Of a stretch of 64,000 nucleotides of DNA, positions 1 to 8,813 are shown one piece after another (position 1 is the first letter of the stretch; every line of letters starts with the position of its first letter). The notes under the pieces were generated by a model. It was not told the origin of the DNA and made no database searches. It saw only the letters and a program-made list of their open reading frames with translations. The position numbers and the translations under genes are program-made. Origin of the DNA: Azospirillum melinis (GTDB lineage Bacteria; Pseudomonadota; Alphaproteobacteria; Azospirillales; Azospirillaceae); the NCBI RefSeq assembly GCF_013340935.1, contig NZ_WHOS01000023.1, positions 43,304-107,303 of the forward strand, in the 5' to 3' direction.

Positions 1-976
1 GGAAGTAGGGCGCGTAGCCCAACTGGTCGATGAGCCTCAACTCATGCTTGAGCACCGCCTGAACCTTCTCCGGCACGCCATCGGGATAGCGGTCGGCAAC
101 GGCCGACCAGGTCAACTGCTCCAACGACTGCTGCGCCGTCAGGCCTGGAATTACCACCTCCTCAGGATATTGGTACTGGAGTTCGGACAGGCAGAAGTGG
201 CAGCGGTCGACGATCTCCAGCGTGCGGGCCACCGCCTCCGGGTACTTCGCGAACAAGCGCGTCATCTCCGCCGGAGGCTTGAGATGGCGGTCGGCGAAGC
301 GCTCCCGCCGGAAGCCCACGCTGTCGATGGTGCAGCCCTCGCGGATGCATGTGACGACATCCTGCATGATCCGGCGCTCCGGCGCATGATACAGGACGTC
401 GTTGGTCGCCACCGTCGGCACGCGTAGCGCGGCCGCCATTGCCGTCAGCCGATGCAGGCGCATGGCATCGCCCGGACGTCGCCGGAGCGTCAACGCCACA
501 TAGCAGCGGCCGGGATAGATCCGGTGCAGGCGCTCCAGCTGCCGAGCACAGTGCTCATCCACTTCTCCCGGCACCAGGATGGCGAGCAGTCCCTCAGCCC
601 AGTCTGCCAAGTCCTCCCAGGTGAGCTCGCAGCCTCCTTTGCCAGCCCGGGCCTTGCCGATGGTCAGCAGGCGGCAAAGCCGCCCGTAGCCCGCCCTGTT
701 CATTGGGAACAGCAGCAGGGCCGTGCTGTCGGTCAGATCGACCCGGCAGCCGACCACCAGCCGCACGCCGGTCTGCCGGGACGCCTCGTAGCCGCGCACA
801 ATGCCCGCCAGCGAGTGCCGGTCGACGATACCCAATGCCGGGATGCCCAAAGCCGAGGCCTGCGCGAACAACTCCTCCGGGGATGAGGCGCCGCGCAGGA
901 AGCTGAAGTGGGTGGTCACCTGGAGCTCTGCGTAGGCCACGCTCGCAGTGATCGGCTCCTTGTCCCCCGCCGTCAT
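1..976 (-). CDS. dnaE2: DnaE2 error-prone DNA polymerase, N-terminal part (runs off window)
   Basis: About 325 residues of a translesion replicative-type polymerase alpha subunit; the gene continues beyond base 1. The start is the ATG at 976-974, which overlaps the imuB stop as ATGA. The N-terminus shows the PHP domain: an AYAELQVTTHFSFLRGASSP opening (residues ~14-33), then a GIVDRHSLAG segment. The last visible part, LRLIDQLGYAPYF, is the family's conserved transition to the polymerase core. DnaE2 extends from damaged templates as the polymerase of the ImuA-ImuB-DnaE2 mutasome. Read-through coupling from imuB and the upstream LexA box imply SOS induction. Identification is firm; nothing can be said about the catalytic aspartates, which lie outside the window. 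Confidence 0.95.
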   Translation of the reverse strand, partial: MTAGDKEPITASVAYAELQVTTHFSFLRGASSPEELFAQASALGIPALGIVDRHSLAGIVRGYEASRQTGVRLVVGCRVDLTDSTALLLFPMNRAGYGRLCRLLTIGKARAGKGGCELTWEDLADWAEGLLAILVPGEVDEHCARQLERLHRIYPGRCYVALTLRRRPGDAMRLHRLTAMAAALRVPTVATNDVLYHAPERRIMQDVVTCIREGCTIDSVGFRRERFADRHLKPPAEMTRLFAKYPEAVARTLEIVDRCHFCLSELQYQYPEEVVIPGLTAQQSLEQLTWSAVADRYPDGVPEKVQAVLKHELRLIDQLGYAPYF

Positions 977-2547
977 CCAAATAGCCCATGGATGAACCAG
1001 CGCACCGGGCCGGTCTCCGGCGAGCCCTCCCAAGACCTGTAGAGCCAGAAGCGCTCGCCTGCATGGTCTTCGACGGCGTAGTAGTCGCGCGCCGCCGCCA
1101 TCTCGCGGTCGCGCCGCCACCATTCGCCATGGATGCGCTCCGGACCATCGGCGCGCTTCACGAGCCGCCGAACTCCCCGCCATGTGAAAGCCATCGGCGG
1201 GTGGTCAGGCATCAGGGCCAGCGTCTCGATGGGTTCCGGCGGCGTCAGCAGCCTTCCCGGCCGCGGCCACTGGGATGGCCAACCGGCTGGGACCGGTGGC
1301 GCCAGGGCCGGGATGCGCGTGACCGACCTCTCGGGGACATCGCTTTCCAAGGGTGCGCACCGATAGAGCCGGTCATGGCCGATCCGGTTGCCCAGGACAT
1401 CGACCAGTCCGGCGATAGTGGCCGCGTCATCGTGGGCGGCAAGGTCGGTTCCAGCGCCGACCAGGCGGCCGACCTCCTCGGCCGTCAGGGGCTCGGCAAG
1501 CGTGGCCGTCAAGATGGCGGCCTCAATGCCGAACCCAGGGTCGACCTTATCGACACGCTCGACCAACAGACGGATGAGGTGCGCCGCGCTACGGACCGGC
1601 TTGGCCGTCCCGACCCGGATGGCCTGCATCGTTCCATCGACCCGATGCCAGAGCAGGTCCAGCGTTCTGGCGCCCAGCCCACGTTGTTCCAGCTGTCCGC
1701 AGAGGTCCGTCACCAGTGCCCTGATAACGGCCTGGAGAGCCTCAGCCGTGCTGACGGGCTCGACCAGGCTACGGCGCGCCTGGACGGCTTCGGTCGGGAC
1801 GACAGGCACAATCGGTTCAGCGATGCGGCCGAAGACTTGGTCCAGCCGTCGGCCAAGCAGCGAGCCGAACCGATGGGCCAGCGGCGCGCGAGGTGTTGCC
1901 TTCAGGTCACCGATGGTCTCGAAGCCCAGGCGTCGGAGTTCCGTCGTCATCTCTGGCGGCAGCCGCAGGGCGGCGAGCGGCAGCGTGGAGACGAGCTCCA
2001 TCGCGTCATCGACGACAACGACGGGCCGGTGGCCGAAGCGCGCGATGGCGTTGGCGGCGCCCGGCGTACCGGCGGCCGCAGCCCGCGCGGCAACGCCTAT
2101 TCCAGCAAGGCGCCCGACCAGGTCGTCAAGCAGCTGGCGTTCGCCGCCCATCAGATGGCTGGCACCGGTAATGTCGATCCACAGGCCATCTGGTGGGTCC
2201 ACGGCCACCATCGGGCTGTAGCGGAGCGCCCACAGAGCCAGCCGGTGCAGCCCTTCGGCGTCGGCATCGAGATCCGCATCGGCAACCGTCAGGTCCGGCA
2301 CCATTGCTCGCCCATGGGCGAGCGGGATGCCCCGTCGCAGGCCGATCCTGTGGGCGGCCATGTCTACGGCCGTGATGACACGCTGAGCGCCGGTCGACGC
2401 GACGACGAAGGGTTTGTCGGTCGGCTCGTCGGCGTCAGGCGCCGATCCGGAGCCCGGCCTGCCGCGGCGGTTCTTCGACGAGCGTGCCCTGGCGCGAAGA
2501 CGATCCGTCGGCCAGGTTGGCAAGTAGACCGAGACGACCCTCCTCAT
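973..2547 (-). CDS. imuB: ImuB, Y-family polymerase-like mutasome subunit
   Basis: 524 residues, middle gene of the imuA-imuB-dnaE2 cassette. The reading frame stays open further upstream, but the ATG at 2547 begins the typical MRRVVSVYLPTWPTDRLR start, so the upstream extension is rejected. Residues ~50-330 follow the UmuC/DinB fold (PFVVAS, VAVDPPDGLWIDITGASHL, LRRLGFETIGDL helix-hairpin-helix); the C-terminus (RLLTPPEP through FWLYRS) is the ImuB-specific region, known to contact DnaE2 and the beta clamp. ImuB proteins lack polymerase catalytic acidic residues and act as an adaptor; the usual SIDE-type acidic pair is not evident here. The gene overlaps imuA by 113 bp and dnaE2 by 4 bp, indicating tight translational coupling. 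Confidence 0.93.
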   Translation of the reverse strand: MRRVVSVYLPTWPTDRLRARARSSKNRRGRPGSGSAPDADEPTDKPFVVASTGAQRVITAVDMAAHRIGLRRGIPLAHGRAMVPDLTVADADLDADAEGLHRLALWALRYSPMVAVDPPDGLWIDITGASHLMGGERQLLDDLVGRLAGIGVAARAAAAGTPGAANAIARFGHRPVVVVDDAMELVSTLPLAALRLPPEMTTELRRLGFETIGDLKATPRAPLAHRFGSLLGRRLDQVFGRIAEPIVPVVPTEAVQARRSLVEPVSTAEALQAVIRALVTDLCGQLEQRGLGARTLDLLWHRVDGTMQAIRVGTAKPVRSAAHLIRLLVERVDKVDPGFGIEAAILTATLAEPLTAEEVGRLVGAGTDLAAHDDAATIAGLVDVLGNRIGHDRLYRCAPLESDVPERSVTRIPALAPPVPAGWPSQWPRPGRLLTPPEPIETLALMPDHPPMAFTWRGVRRLVKRADGPERIHGEWWRRDREMAAARDYYAVEDHAGERFWLYRSWEGSPETGPVRWFIHGLFG

Positions 2548-3232
2548 CGCAGCCCTCCATGTCCCACTCACCGGTCCCACCGCCACGACACCGCACCAGT
2601 TCCACCCGCCATCGCCTTCGGCCGATCCCCGACGCTGGCAGCGGGCTGGACGGCCGGGCCGAGACCCGCCAACGTGTGACGGCGGCCGTGGGCTGGCCGA
2701 CCTCGGCGGCGGCCGCGGCCGGGCTGCGCCACCGGCGCAGGATGATGGCGGTGACGCCGGAGTGCTCGGCGGCGATCTGCATGCGCCTGGAAGCAACCAT
2801 CGGCAACTTGGCGAGCTCGCCGACCACGGCTGCCAGCCCGCGGTGGCGCAGGCCTTCCTCGATCAGCAGAGGCAGCGTCTTCTCGTCCGGCGCCTCGGCG
2901 TAGATAACCCGGTTTGGGTTCAGGCCGACCTGGGAGAGCGCCGGGGCGAACAAGTCCGACGCCCGCAGGCACCAGAGCACCGGCCCCGTCATCCTGGACA
3001 GGATGCCCGCGACGAACAAGGTGGCCGCCGCAGCGTGGATCACTCCCAGGTCGCCGCCCTCGGCCACCTCGTGCACGGCCCCCAACGCCAGTCCGCCGCT
3101 TGGCAGCCGATCGTCGACCGCAGCGAGCCCGAACGGCAGCACGCGCATGACGCGCTGCTCGCCGCGTTCCAGCTGACGGATGCGGTTGCGTAGGTCCTGA
3201 AGGGCAGGTCGAGGGGACTGGTCAGGATACAT
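2435..3232 (-). CDS. imuA: ImuA, RecA-like mutasome protein
   Basis: 265 residues, first gene of the SOS mutasome operon. RecA/SulA-like features are visible: RVLPFGLAAVDDRLPSGGL (residues ~30-48), which resembles the ImuA/RecA lead-in, GAVHEVA, and VLWCLRASDLFAPALSQVGL in the ATPase-like core. ImuA partners ImuB and DnaE2 in damage-induced mutagenesis. The ATG at 3232 lies 30 bp from a perfect alphaproteobacterial LexA box. The last ~100 residues are basic and low in complexity and overlap the imuB start, which is common in this family. Length is normal. Confidence 0.92.
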   Translation of the reverse strand: MYPDQSPRPALQDLRNRIRQLERGEQRVMRVLPFGLAAVDDRLPSGGLALGAVHEVAEGGDLGVIHAAAATLFVAGILSRMTGPVLWCLRASDLFAPALSQVGLNPNRVIYAEAPDEKTLPLLIEEGLRHRGLAAVVGELAKLPMVASRRMQIAAEHSGVTAIILRRWRSPAAAAAEVGQPTAAVTRWRVSARPSSPLPASGIGRRRWRVELVRCRGGGTGEWDMEGCDEEGRLGLLANLADGSSSRQGTLVEEPPRQAGLRIGA

Positions 3233-3261
3233 GTCTCTTGAGACAGGCCGGGAAGGATTAT

Positions 3262-3276
3262 GTTCCCTTTTTGTTC
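3262..3276 (-). promoter_or_regulatory. LexA (SOS) box of the mutasome operon
   Basis: The sequence GTTCCCTTTTTGTTC is an exact GTTC-N7-GTTC direct repeat, the established LexA box of alphaproteobacteria. It lies 30 bp upstream of the imuA start on the minus strand. It predicts repression by LexA and induction on DNA damage. Confidence 0.93.
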
Positions 3277-3726
3277 CTCAGAAGCCGGACATAAGTCAAG
3301 ACCAAGCCTATTCCGGCCAAGGTCAGGGCAGTGGCGTCACGTTTCTCCACGTCGCTGACGTGATCATGGACTCAGTGTCACAAGCGGAAATCCGGCGCAA
3401 ACAGCCGGATCTTGAGTAGGTCGTTAAGGGCGGGGCATCCACGGCGAAGGCAGGAGAGTGACCGAACGCAGTGAAGTAAAGGGGAGAGGCCGGATAGTTC
3501 ATCCCGGACCGGTTGCTGGATGCTGAACGACTCGGATCCTGTCCCTGATGGCCAGTGCTTTGTCAGATCTACATACTATGACGCGCGTTCGCGCGAAGAA
3601 GGTGCAACTGCCATGGTGGAGTAGGGAGGCTGAAATGACACAGTGTGTCGTCGTCTCCTACGGAGCGGAGGCAATTCTGTCATCGAGCCGCCATGTATGA
3701 CGGGATCGCATAGACGGGAGGGAGGA
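3277..3726. other. Intergenic stretch without a supported gene
   Basis: Short frames exist on both strands but none has family-like sequence or a good ribosome site. It probably contains the promoter of the downstream receiver-domain gene, whose GGGAGGGAGGA ribosome site ends at about 3725. Confidence 0.5.
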
Positions 3727-4167
3727 ATGGCCGATTGTCTGGACATCCTGGTTGCCGAGGACGATCCCCGCATCGCCGCGATGTTGGCCGATATTCTGGA
3801 TGAACTGGGTCATCGCGTCGTCGGTGTCGTGGACACCGCCGAGGCTGCGATCGACCTCACCGCCGGTAAAGCTGTTGATGTGGCGGTGATCGACGTCTGG
3901 CTGGCCCATGGCTCCAACGGCCTGACCGCTGTGCGGCATTTGACCGGCCGAAACGGCATTCCCGTGATTGTGTGCAGCGGGCATGCGGCCGCCCAGGACG
4001 CCCTGGGCGCCGGTGCCATCGCCTTTCTGGAGAAGCCGTTCCGGATCGCCGACCTGGAGCGCGCGTTGGAACTGGCGATGGGGTCCGGTGCGCTGGCGGA
4101 TGCCACGGCGACCGCTGCGAGGGCAAGGATGCTGGCAGGCCACGCGCTGTCGCCTGCCGGTCGGTAG
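3727..4167 (+). CDS. Stand-alone response regulator receiver protein
   Basis: 146 residues, a single CheY-like receiver domain with no output domain. The acidic pair is in ILVAEDDP (residues ~7-14), the phospho-acceptor Asp in VAVIDVWLAHG, the switch Ser in IVCSGHAA and the conserved Lys in FLEKPFR. The start at 3727 follows a GGGAGGGAGGA ribosome site; a longer frame from 3643 lacks one. No kinase gene is adjacent, so its partner is unknown. A truncated, diverged copy of the same gene lies at 18888-19202, so the family has been duplicated within this replicon. A role as a phosphotransfer or single-domain signalling protein is inferred. Confidence 0.88.
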   Translation: MADCLDILVAEDDPRIAAMLADILDELGHRVVGVVDTAEAAIDLTAGKAVDVAVIDVWLAHGSNGLTAVRHLTGRNGIPVIVCSGHAAAQDALGAGAIAFLEKPFRIADLERALELAMGSGALADATATAARARMLAGHALSPAGR

Positions 4168-4340
4168 TCAAGTCTCAGGTGTATCGCTGATTGGACGCCG
4201 GTCGAACCAGGGCCGGATCTCGTCTGCTTGGGATCGAGCACGTCTACAGGGGGCCGGTGCGGATCAAATCCCGCCGTTGGTTGAACCGGGCACACGGCCC
4301 AAGCGTTCTATAGGTCCCGGTCCGGCTCAGGAGAGCATGA

Positions 4341-4739
4341 GTGCAGACAGACCTGAACTCGCCCGCGCCTTCGGTGGACAGTGCCGATCGCCGAACCCAG
4401 TTGGCTGCCGACCGAACCGTCTTCGCGGCGGAGCGGACCTACGCTGCGTGGGTCCGCACGGGTCTGGCAGGCTTGGCCAGCGGCGTCGGAGCCAAGAAGC
4501 TGCTGGAAGGAGTCGTTCCTGAATGGATGATCTGGGGAACCGGCTCCATCCTCGTCGCCTTCAGCGCGTTCTGTTTCGGTGCGGCCGTATGGCGCCAACT
4601 GTTCGCAGGGCCACCGCCACCGCACCCTGACACGCCCCGCATTCCGCCAGCGCTGCTCATCGGAGTGAATGGGTTTCTGATGCTTGTTGCCTTCAGCGCG
4701 CTCGTCGGGATCTGGTTCGGAAGGACCGGTGGGAATTGA
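4341..4739 (+). CDS. DUF202 (YidH-type) inner-membrane protein
   Basis: 132 residues from a GTG start at 4341, preceded by AGGAGA. Sequence LAADRTVFAAERTYAAWVRTG followed by three hydrophobic segments (about residues 40-58, 66-86 and 105-125) is the DUF202 pattern: an ERT(Y/F)xAWxRT motif then membrane helices. The function of the family is unknown. It stands alone between a receiver protein and an ArsR operon with no overlap to either. Confidence 0.85.
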   Translation: MQTDLNSPAPSVDSADRRTQLAADRTVFAAERTYAAWVRTGLAGLASGVGAKKLLEGVVPEWMIWGTGSILVAFSAFCFGAAVWRQLFAGPPPPHPDTPRIPPALLIGVNGFLMLVAFSALVGIWFGRTGGN

Positions 4740-5016
4740 GCAGCATGCAGTTCCCGGCCAATATCCGGCTTCAGGAAGGCAGGGCCGGACCGGCGCATTG
4801 ACATGAGCTTCAATGCATCGGGGCAGCCGGGCAACGTCGACCGGGTTCTCGCCCGCGCGTGCTGGAAGCCATCCGCCCATTCTACGGTTGGCCTCCATCG
4901 CCTCAAGCGGCTTCCTAATCTTGTGTCCGCGTCAAGGTGTGCTGACAGGACGATGGTCCCTGCTTCGCGCTGGAGCGGAAGCCGGTGCTCCAGGAGGCGC
5001 GGTTCAGTTGGGTAAA
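4740..5016. other. Intergenic stretch upstream of the ArsR operon
   Basis: No convincing gene. Two short overlapping frames near 4803-5022 have no family resemblance and are taken as chance. The 3' end abuts the first ArsR operator copy. Confidence 0.5.
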
Positions 5017-5036
5017 ACTTAGCCATCTGACGAAGT
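5017..5036 (+). promoter_or_regulatory. ArsR operator copy 1
   Basis: ACTTAGCCATCTGACGAAGT: an imperfect inverted repeat (ACTTAG / CGAAGT arms, 8-bp spacer) that matches the second site at 17 of 20 positions. It lies exactly 50 bp upstream of that site and so on the same DNA face every ~5 turns. Likely bound by the ArsR protein encoded just downstream. Confidence 0.7.
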
Positions 5037-5066
5037 TTTCGCTTGCACCTGCGACGCTCCAACGAT

Positions 5067-5086
5067 ACTTAGCAATATGACTAAGT
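5067..5086 (+). promoter_or_regulatory. ArsR operator copy 2, overlapping the start codon
   Basis: ACTTAGCAATATGACTAAGT: perfect 6-bp arms ACTTAG/CTAAGT around an 8-bp spacer. The arsR ATG (5077-5079) sits inside it, so binding would block transcription through, and initiation near, the gene: autorepression. Confidence 0.72.
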
Positions 5087-5418
5087 ATGAACCTGATCTC
5101 TCGCTGCTCTTCCACGCGCTCTCGGATCCGACGCGCCGGTCGATCCTGACCCGGCTCGCCGGAGAACCCGCGCGCGTAACGGATTTGGCCGGTCCCACCG
5201 GGCTGAGTCTGCCCACGGTGATGCGGCACCTTTCGGTGCTGGAGGAGGCCGGGTTGATTTCCACCTCCAAGGATGGGCGGACGCGGACCTGCGCCATCGT
5301 GCCGGAGGCCCTGGATCCGGTGCGGACATGGCTGGACGAACACCGGGCCATATGGGAGGCCCGCCTCGACCGGCTGGATGCATTTGTGATGAACGCCATG
5401 AAGGAGCGCAAAGAATGA
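5077..5418 (+). CDS. ArsR/SmtB-family transcriptional regulator
   Basis: 113 residues with a winged helix-turn-helix: LFHALSDPTRRSILTRLAGEP then LAGPTGLSLPTVMRHLSVLEEAGLI (residues ~10-65) and the GRTRTCAI beta-wing. There are no obvious metal-binding Cys clusters, so it belongs to the ArsR subtype that pairs with SRPBCC (AHSA1) proteins rather than metal sensors. The next gene starts inside its stop codon (ATGA). Two copies of an ACTTAG-type dyad at 5017 and 5067 suggest autoregulation. Its ligand is unknown. Confidence 0.92.
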   Translation: MTKYEPDLSLLFHALSDPTRRSILTRLAGEPARVTDLAGPTGLSLPTVMRHLSVLEEAGLISTSKDGRTRTCAIVPEALDPVRTWLDEHRAIWEARLDRLDAFVMNAMKERKE

Positions 5419-6332
5419 TGTCGAACGGGGATACGACCAGTACGGCGCCGGAAAACAGGAAGGATCGCTTTGCGATGCTGACCTTCGAGCGGGATGTGGC
5501 CGCGCCCCTATCGGTGCTGTGGCATGCGTGGACGGCCCCGGCCGCTCGGATGGTATGGGCCGCCCCCACGCCTTCGGTCACCGTGGAGTTTCTTGAGGCC
5601 GACAGCAGGGTGGGAGGACGTGAAGTCTCGCTCTGCAAGGTGGCGGGGCAGCCGGACATCCGATGCGAGGTTGGCTGGCTGGAATTGCAGCCTGCGCTGC
5701 GCAGCGTGAACTACGAGGTGATTTCGTCCGAGGGCGTGACGCAGTCGGCTGCGTTGGTGACGGCGGACTTCTCCGGCACGGACAAGCGCAGCCGGTTGGC
5801 CGTGACGGTGCAGCTTTCCTCGCTGGCCGAGAACATGGAGGCCGGGTACCGGCAAGGCTTTGGCGCGGGGCTGGACAATCTCGCGGGCGTGGCCGAGCGG
5901 ACCATGGTGCTCGAGCGCGTGATACAGGCACCTCGGACCCTGGTCTGGGGGGCGTGGATGAACCCCGAGACTCTGCCGCAGTGGTGGGGGCCGGACGGCT
6001 TCTCCTGCCGGACGACGCGGATTGATCTGCGGACGGGCGGAGAGTGGGTCTTCGACATGATTGCGCCGGATGGAACGGTCTTCCCGAACCACCATCGTTA
6101 CGGTGAGGTCCGGCCTGAGGAGAGAATCGGCTACACACTTCTTTGGGGCGAGAATGGGCCGAAGCATGCCGACGCCTGGGCCTTGTTCGAGGATCTGGAT
6201 GGGGCAACGAAGGTAACACTGGGGATGGTGTTCACCACGGTTGCCGAGTTCCAGGACGCGAAGGGTTTCGGTGCCGAGGAACTGGGACAGCAAACTCTTG
6301 GCAAGCTGGAACGCTTCGTCGCATCTCGCTGA
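5415..6332 (+). CDS. Tandem SRPBCC (AHSA1-type) domain protein
   Basis: 305 residues from the ATG at 5415, overlapping the arsR stop as ATGA. Two Bet v1-like/AHSA1 modules are fused. The first covers residues ~18-150 (LTFERDVAAPLSVLWHAWT), the second ~158-300 (MVLERVIQAPRTLVWGAWM, then QWWGPDGFSCRT). The WWGP motif and hydrophobic-pocket pattern of the second are typical; the first is more diverged. Usual family members have one module, so the fusion is mildly unusual. Such proteins next to ArsR regulators are thought to bind small hydrophobic ligands; the actual ligand is unknown. Confidence 0.88.
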   Translation: MMSNGDTTSTAPENRKDRFAMLTFERDVAAPLSVLWHAWTAPAARMVWAAPTPSVTVEFLEADSRVGGREVSLCKVAGQPDIRCEVGWLELQPALRSVNYEVISSEGVTQSAALVTADFSGTDKRSRLAVTVQLSSLAENMEAGYRQGFGAGLDNLAGVAERTMVLERVIQAPRTLVWGAWMNPETLPQWWGPDGFSCRTTRIDLRTGGEWVFDMIAPDGTVFPNHHRYGEVRPEERIGYTLLWGENGPKHADAWALFEDLDGATKVTLGMVFTTVAEFQDAKGFGAEELGQQTLGKLERFVASR

Positions 6333-6595
6333 AGCGCTGCGACTTCCAACCGCCTCGACCCGGTCTTGTAGAGACGGGCGGACCTGGAAAGGCGGCGCGC
6401 TCCGGACAATCGGCGGCCAAGGGGCGCGGTCGCCATCAACCTGAAAAACAACCGGCGGCGCGAACCGGTGATGCGCTTGACGGGAATCAGGAGCCCGTGC
6501 GCATCATGGAGGGACGGAGTTGGCTTGGGCGATGATGCCCAGGCGGTCTCTTCCATAGGTAGGCCCAGATGTCTCGCCGAGGCGAAAGACAAACG

Positions 6596-6621
6596 GGCTA
6601 CCGCCTGGGTAGGCGGTAGCC
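6596..6621 (+). promoter_or_regulatory. Perfect 11-bp hairpin just before the replication gene
   Basis: GGCTACCGCCT (6596-6606), loop GGGT, AGGCGGTAGCC (6611-6621): a perfect inverted repeat ending one base before the ATG at 6623. It has no T-run. It may be an operator, an attenuating hairpin that masks initiation, or an origin element. Confidence 0.7.
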
Positions 6622-6622
6622 G

Positions 6623-8617
6623 ATGGCCCGGCGGCCGGATCCCCGATCCAGCCGCGGGCCACTCGAAGCCAACCCTGTCAACAAATTTGCCTCGTCTCCG
6701 CAAACATCTTCACGCCGGGCGGCTTCATTTAAGCGGCGCGCGGTGGCAGATGTTCTGCTGCTCTCCTCTCCGGCATCGGCGCCATGGGCCGAACGCTTCC
6801 TGGAGCGCTACGACGTCCACCGTGAGCTCAATGCCGCCGGACGTTTGGCCCGTCGGGGCCGGGCGGGCCGGGGCGACAGCTGGCTTGAGCAGGCGGACCC
6901 GGCGGCGATCGCGGACCGGCGGCAGTTCGTCGAGCGCGCACGCGACACCGCAGTTCGCGTCGATGCCCGGTTCCGGATCGGCTTCCGCTGGTTCGGCGGC
7001 TATGTCAGCGGCAAGCCCGGGCGTGGTGGCCGAGGCTACTGGCGGTCGGCATTCATCCATCAGGGGCTGATCAGCACCGAGCACCCAATCCTGCGGTTGT
7101 TCGTGACCAAATTGCACAAGGCCCGGCGCCTGCTGACGGGCAACGACAAGGGTGCGGTGACGGCGGGCGGGACCAAGGTGTTGGCGCTGGACGATGCTTA
7201 TGTGCATGCCAATTCGGACATGCGCGGCGTGCTCCGGGTGGAGCTCGATCGCGATTTCGCATCCTGGGACCAACTCCGCCAAGCCGTCCTGACCTGTGGC
7301 GTGCCGACGCCGAACATCGTGGTGGCCCACATCCATGAGGTCACCGGTGCCGTCCAGGCGCCGCACCTAATCTGGTTGCTCGAGAACAGCGTCTGCTTCA
7401 CCGGCCGCGGACGGGCCGGGCCACAGGCGGCATTCCGGTCAGCCTTGCAGCGGTTGACCATGGCGCTGGCGACCGCCGGTGCCGATCAGGGTGGGCGGTC
7501 CAACGCTCTGAAAATGAAGAATCCGCTTTCGCCTCGCTGGAGCCGGGCGGTCTGGGGCGAGGAGCCGTACGGGTCCCTGGCCGCCGTCAGTGCCGGGCTG
7601 CCGGACGCCAGAGACGTGACTGTCGCCGAGGCGGCTGGGAAGGATGATGCGGCGGAGGCCGGGGGATCGAACAGCTTGTTCCGGCGGCTTCGGGCCTTTG
7701 CCTTCGGCGCGGTCGCCAGCCACCATCCGGACGGCGAGGGGGTGGGCAGCCGCGGCGAGTTCGAGCAGGAGGTGGTCGGCCACGCCTACGAGATTGTGGA
7801 CGCATGCGGCGCCTCGGAGAAGCAGGCCAGGGCGACGGCGATGAAGGTGGCCACGTACGCTTGGGAGCATTTCGATGGAGGACGATGGAAGATGAAGCAG
7901 AATTGGGGCGTCTGCGCCGCGCAGACCAAGGGGCTGACGGAGGCTGAGGCGAAGGCGGTCGGTGGCCGATACGCGGCGGCGCGGCGGCGCGAGGCGTCGG
8001 TGGAGAAGCTGGTGGCAGCGTACCGTCGCCTGGTGGCGGTGGGCACGGAACCTTCGCGTGCGGCCGTCGCCCTGGAGGCGGGCTTGTGCGGGCGGACGGC
8101 CGAACGCCGGTGGGACGAGGTCGTACAGGCGGTCGCTCTGGCTGACGCGGAGCCTGCTGTCGAGGTCTCGACACTCGCTCCTTTAGATAAAAAGGTCATC
8201 CCAGCGGCAGGCCCAGAAAATGCCGCAGACAAGTCGATGAGGGCAGCCGGAGGTGACCTGGAGACGGTGGCGGCGGCCATGCAGCCGGTGATCGGGTCAC
8301 GTCGGCTGATTCTCCCGACGCAGGAAGGCAGTGGACGGTTGCTCGGCGCGGCTGATGTGGGCGGTAAGCACCGGTCCGGGCCGACCCGACACCCCGGCGC
8401 ATGCCTGTCGGCGGGCGGGGTCCGTCCGGAGACATGGTCCCAAAGTTCTCAGGGGAGCGAGGCCATAGGCTGTGGCCGGGCCGCGGGCTCGGAGATCGTG
8501 GCCACGCAGGGTGGCCGCGGCGATCGGTGCATCGGGTCCATGGCTCGGCGGGCGCATCCGTCAGGCAGGCCGTCGACCCTTGGGCAGGCTAATGGTGGGA
8601 TGCCGTCCTCCAGGTGA
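6623..8617 (+). CDS. Putative plasmid replication initiation protein (Replicase/PriCT-like)
   Basis: Up to 664 residues. The centre resembles the plasmid Replicase family followed by a primase C-terminal (PriCT-like) domain: APHLIWLLENSVCFTGRGRAG (residues ~247-267) matches the PHLxWxL...V core, followed by ALKMKNPLSPRWS. The region EFEQEVVGHAYEIVDACGAS with KVATYAWEHF (~385-425) fits PriCT, and VALEAGLCGRTAERRWDEV is helix-turn-helix-like. The start is unsure: ATG 6623 directly follows a perfect hairpin, and GTG 6743 is an alternative. From about residue 520 the sequence becomes low-complexity and may be frame-shifted or non-coding read-through. Assignment rests on motif resemblance only. 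Confidence 0.6.
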   Translation: MARRPDPRSSRGPLEANPVNKFASSPQTSSRRAASFKRRAVADVLLLSSPASAPWAERFLERYDVHRELNAAGRLARRGRAGRGDSWLEQADPAAIADRRQFVERARDTAVRVDARFRIGFRWFGGYVSGKPGRGGRGYWRSAFIHQGLISTEHPILRLFVTKLHKARRLLTGNDKGAVTAGGTKVLALDDAYVHANSDMRGVLRVELDRDFASWDQLRQAVLTCGVPTPNIVVAHIHEVTGAVQAPHLIWLLENSVCFTGRGRAGPQAAFRSALQRLTMALATAGADQGGRSNALKMKNPLSPRWSRAVWGEEPYGSLAAVSAGLPDARDVTVAEAAGKDDAAEAGGSNSLFRRLRAFAFGAVASHHPDGEGVGSRGEFEQEVVGHAYEIVDACGASEKQARATAMKVATYAWEHFDGGRWKMKQNWGVCAAQTKGLTEAEAKAVGGRYAAARRREASVEKLVAAYRRLVAVGTEPSRAAVALEAGLCGRTAERRWDEVVQAVALADAEPAVEVSTLAPLDKKVIPAAGPENAADKSMRAAGGDLETVAAAMQPVIGSRRLILPTQEGSGRLLGAADVGGKHRSGPTRHPGACLSAGGVRPETWSQSSQGSEAIGCGRAAGSEIVATQGGRGDRCIGSMARRAHPSGRPSTLGQANGGMPSSR

Positions 8618-8813
8618 TGGTCCTTGGACCGAGGGGCGCTACGGGCATCCTGGTCCGACGCCACGGCAGATGGACGATGAACCTCCTGGTAGCCCGCTCC
8701 CGGCAGAGCCGCCTCAGACCTTCAACTGCTGGGGGCCGTCTTCTGAGCACCGGCAGGCGGTCTGCGTGGTCCACCGGCGATCGGGCCAGCCTGATGGAGC
8801 CGACCCGGCCGGG
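8618..8813. other. Short intergenic stretch, nothing recognised
   Basis: Lies between the end of the replication gene and the RTX fragment; no coding or structural signal seen. Confidence 0.4.

Noticed and set aside
988..2679. Long + strand frame opposite imuB
   Set aside because: Shadow of a GC-rich coding strand; imuB on the other strand has clear family motifs.
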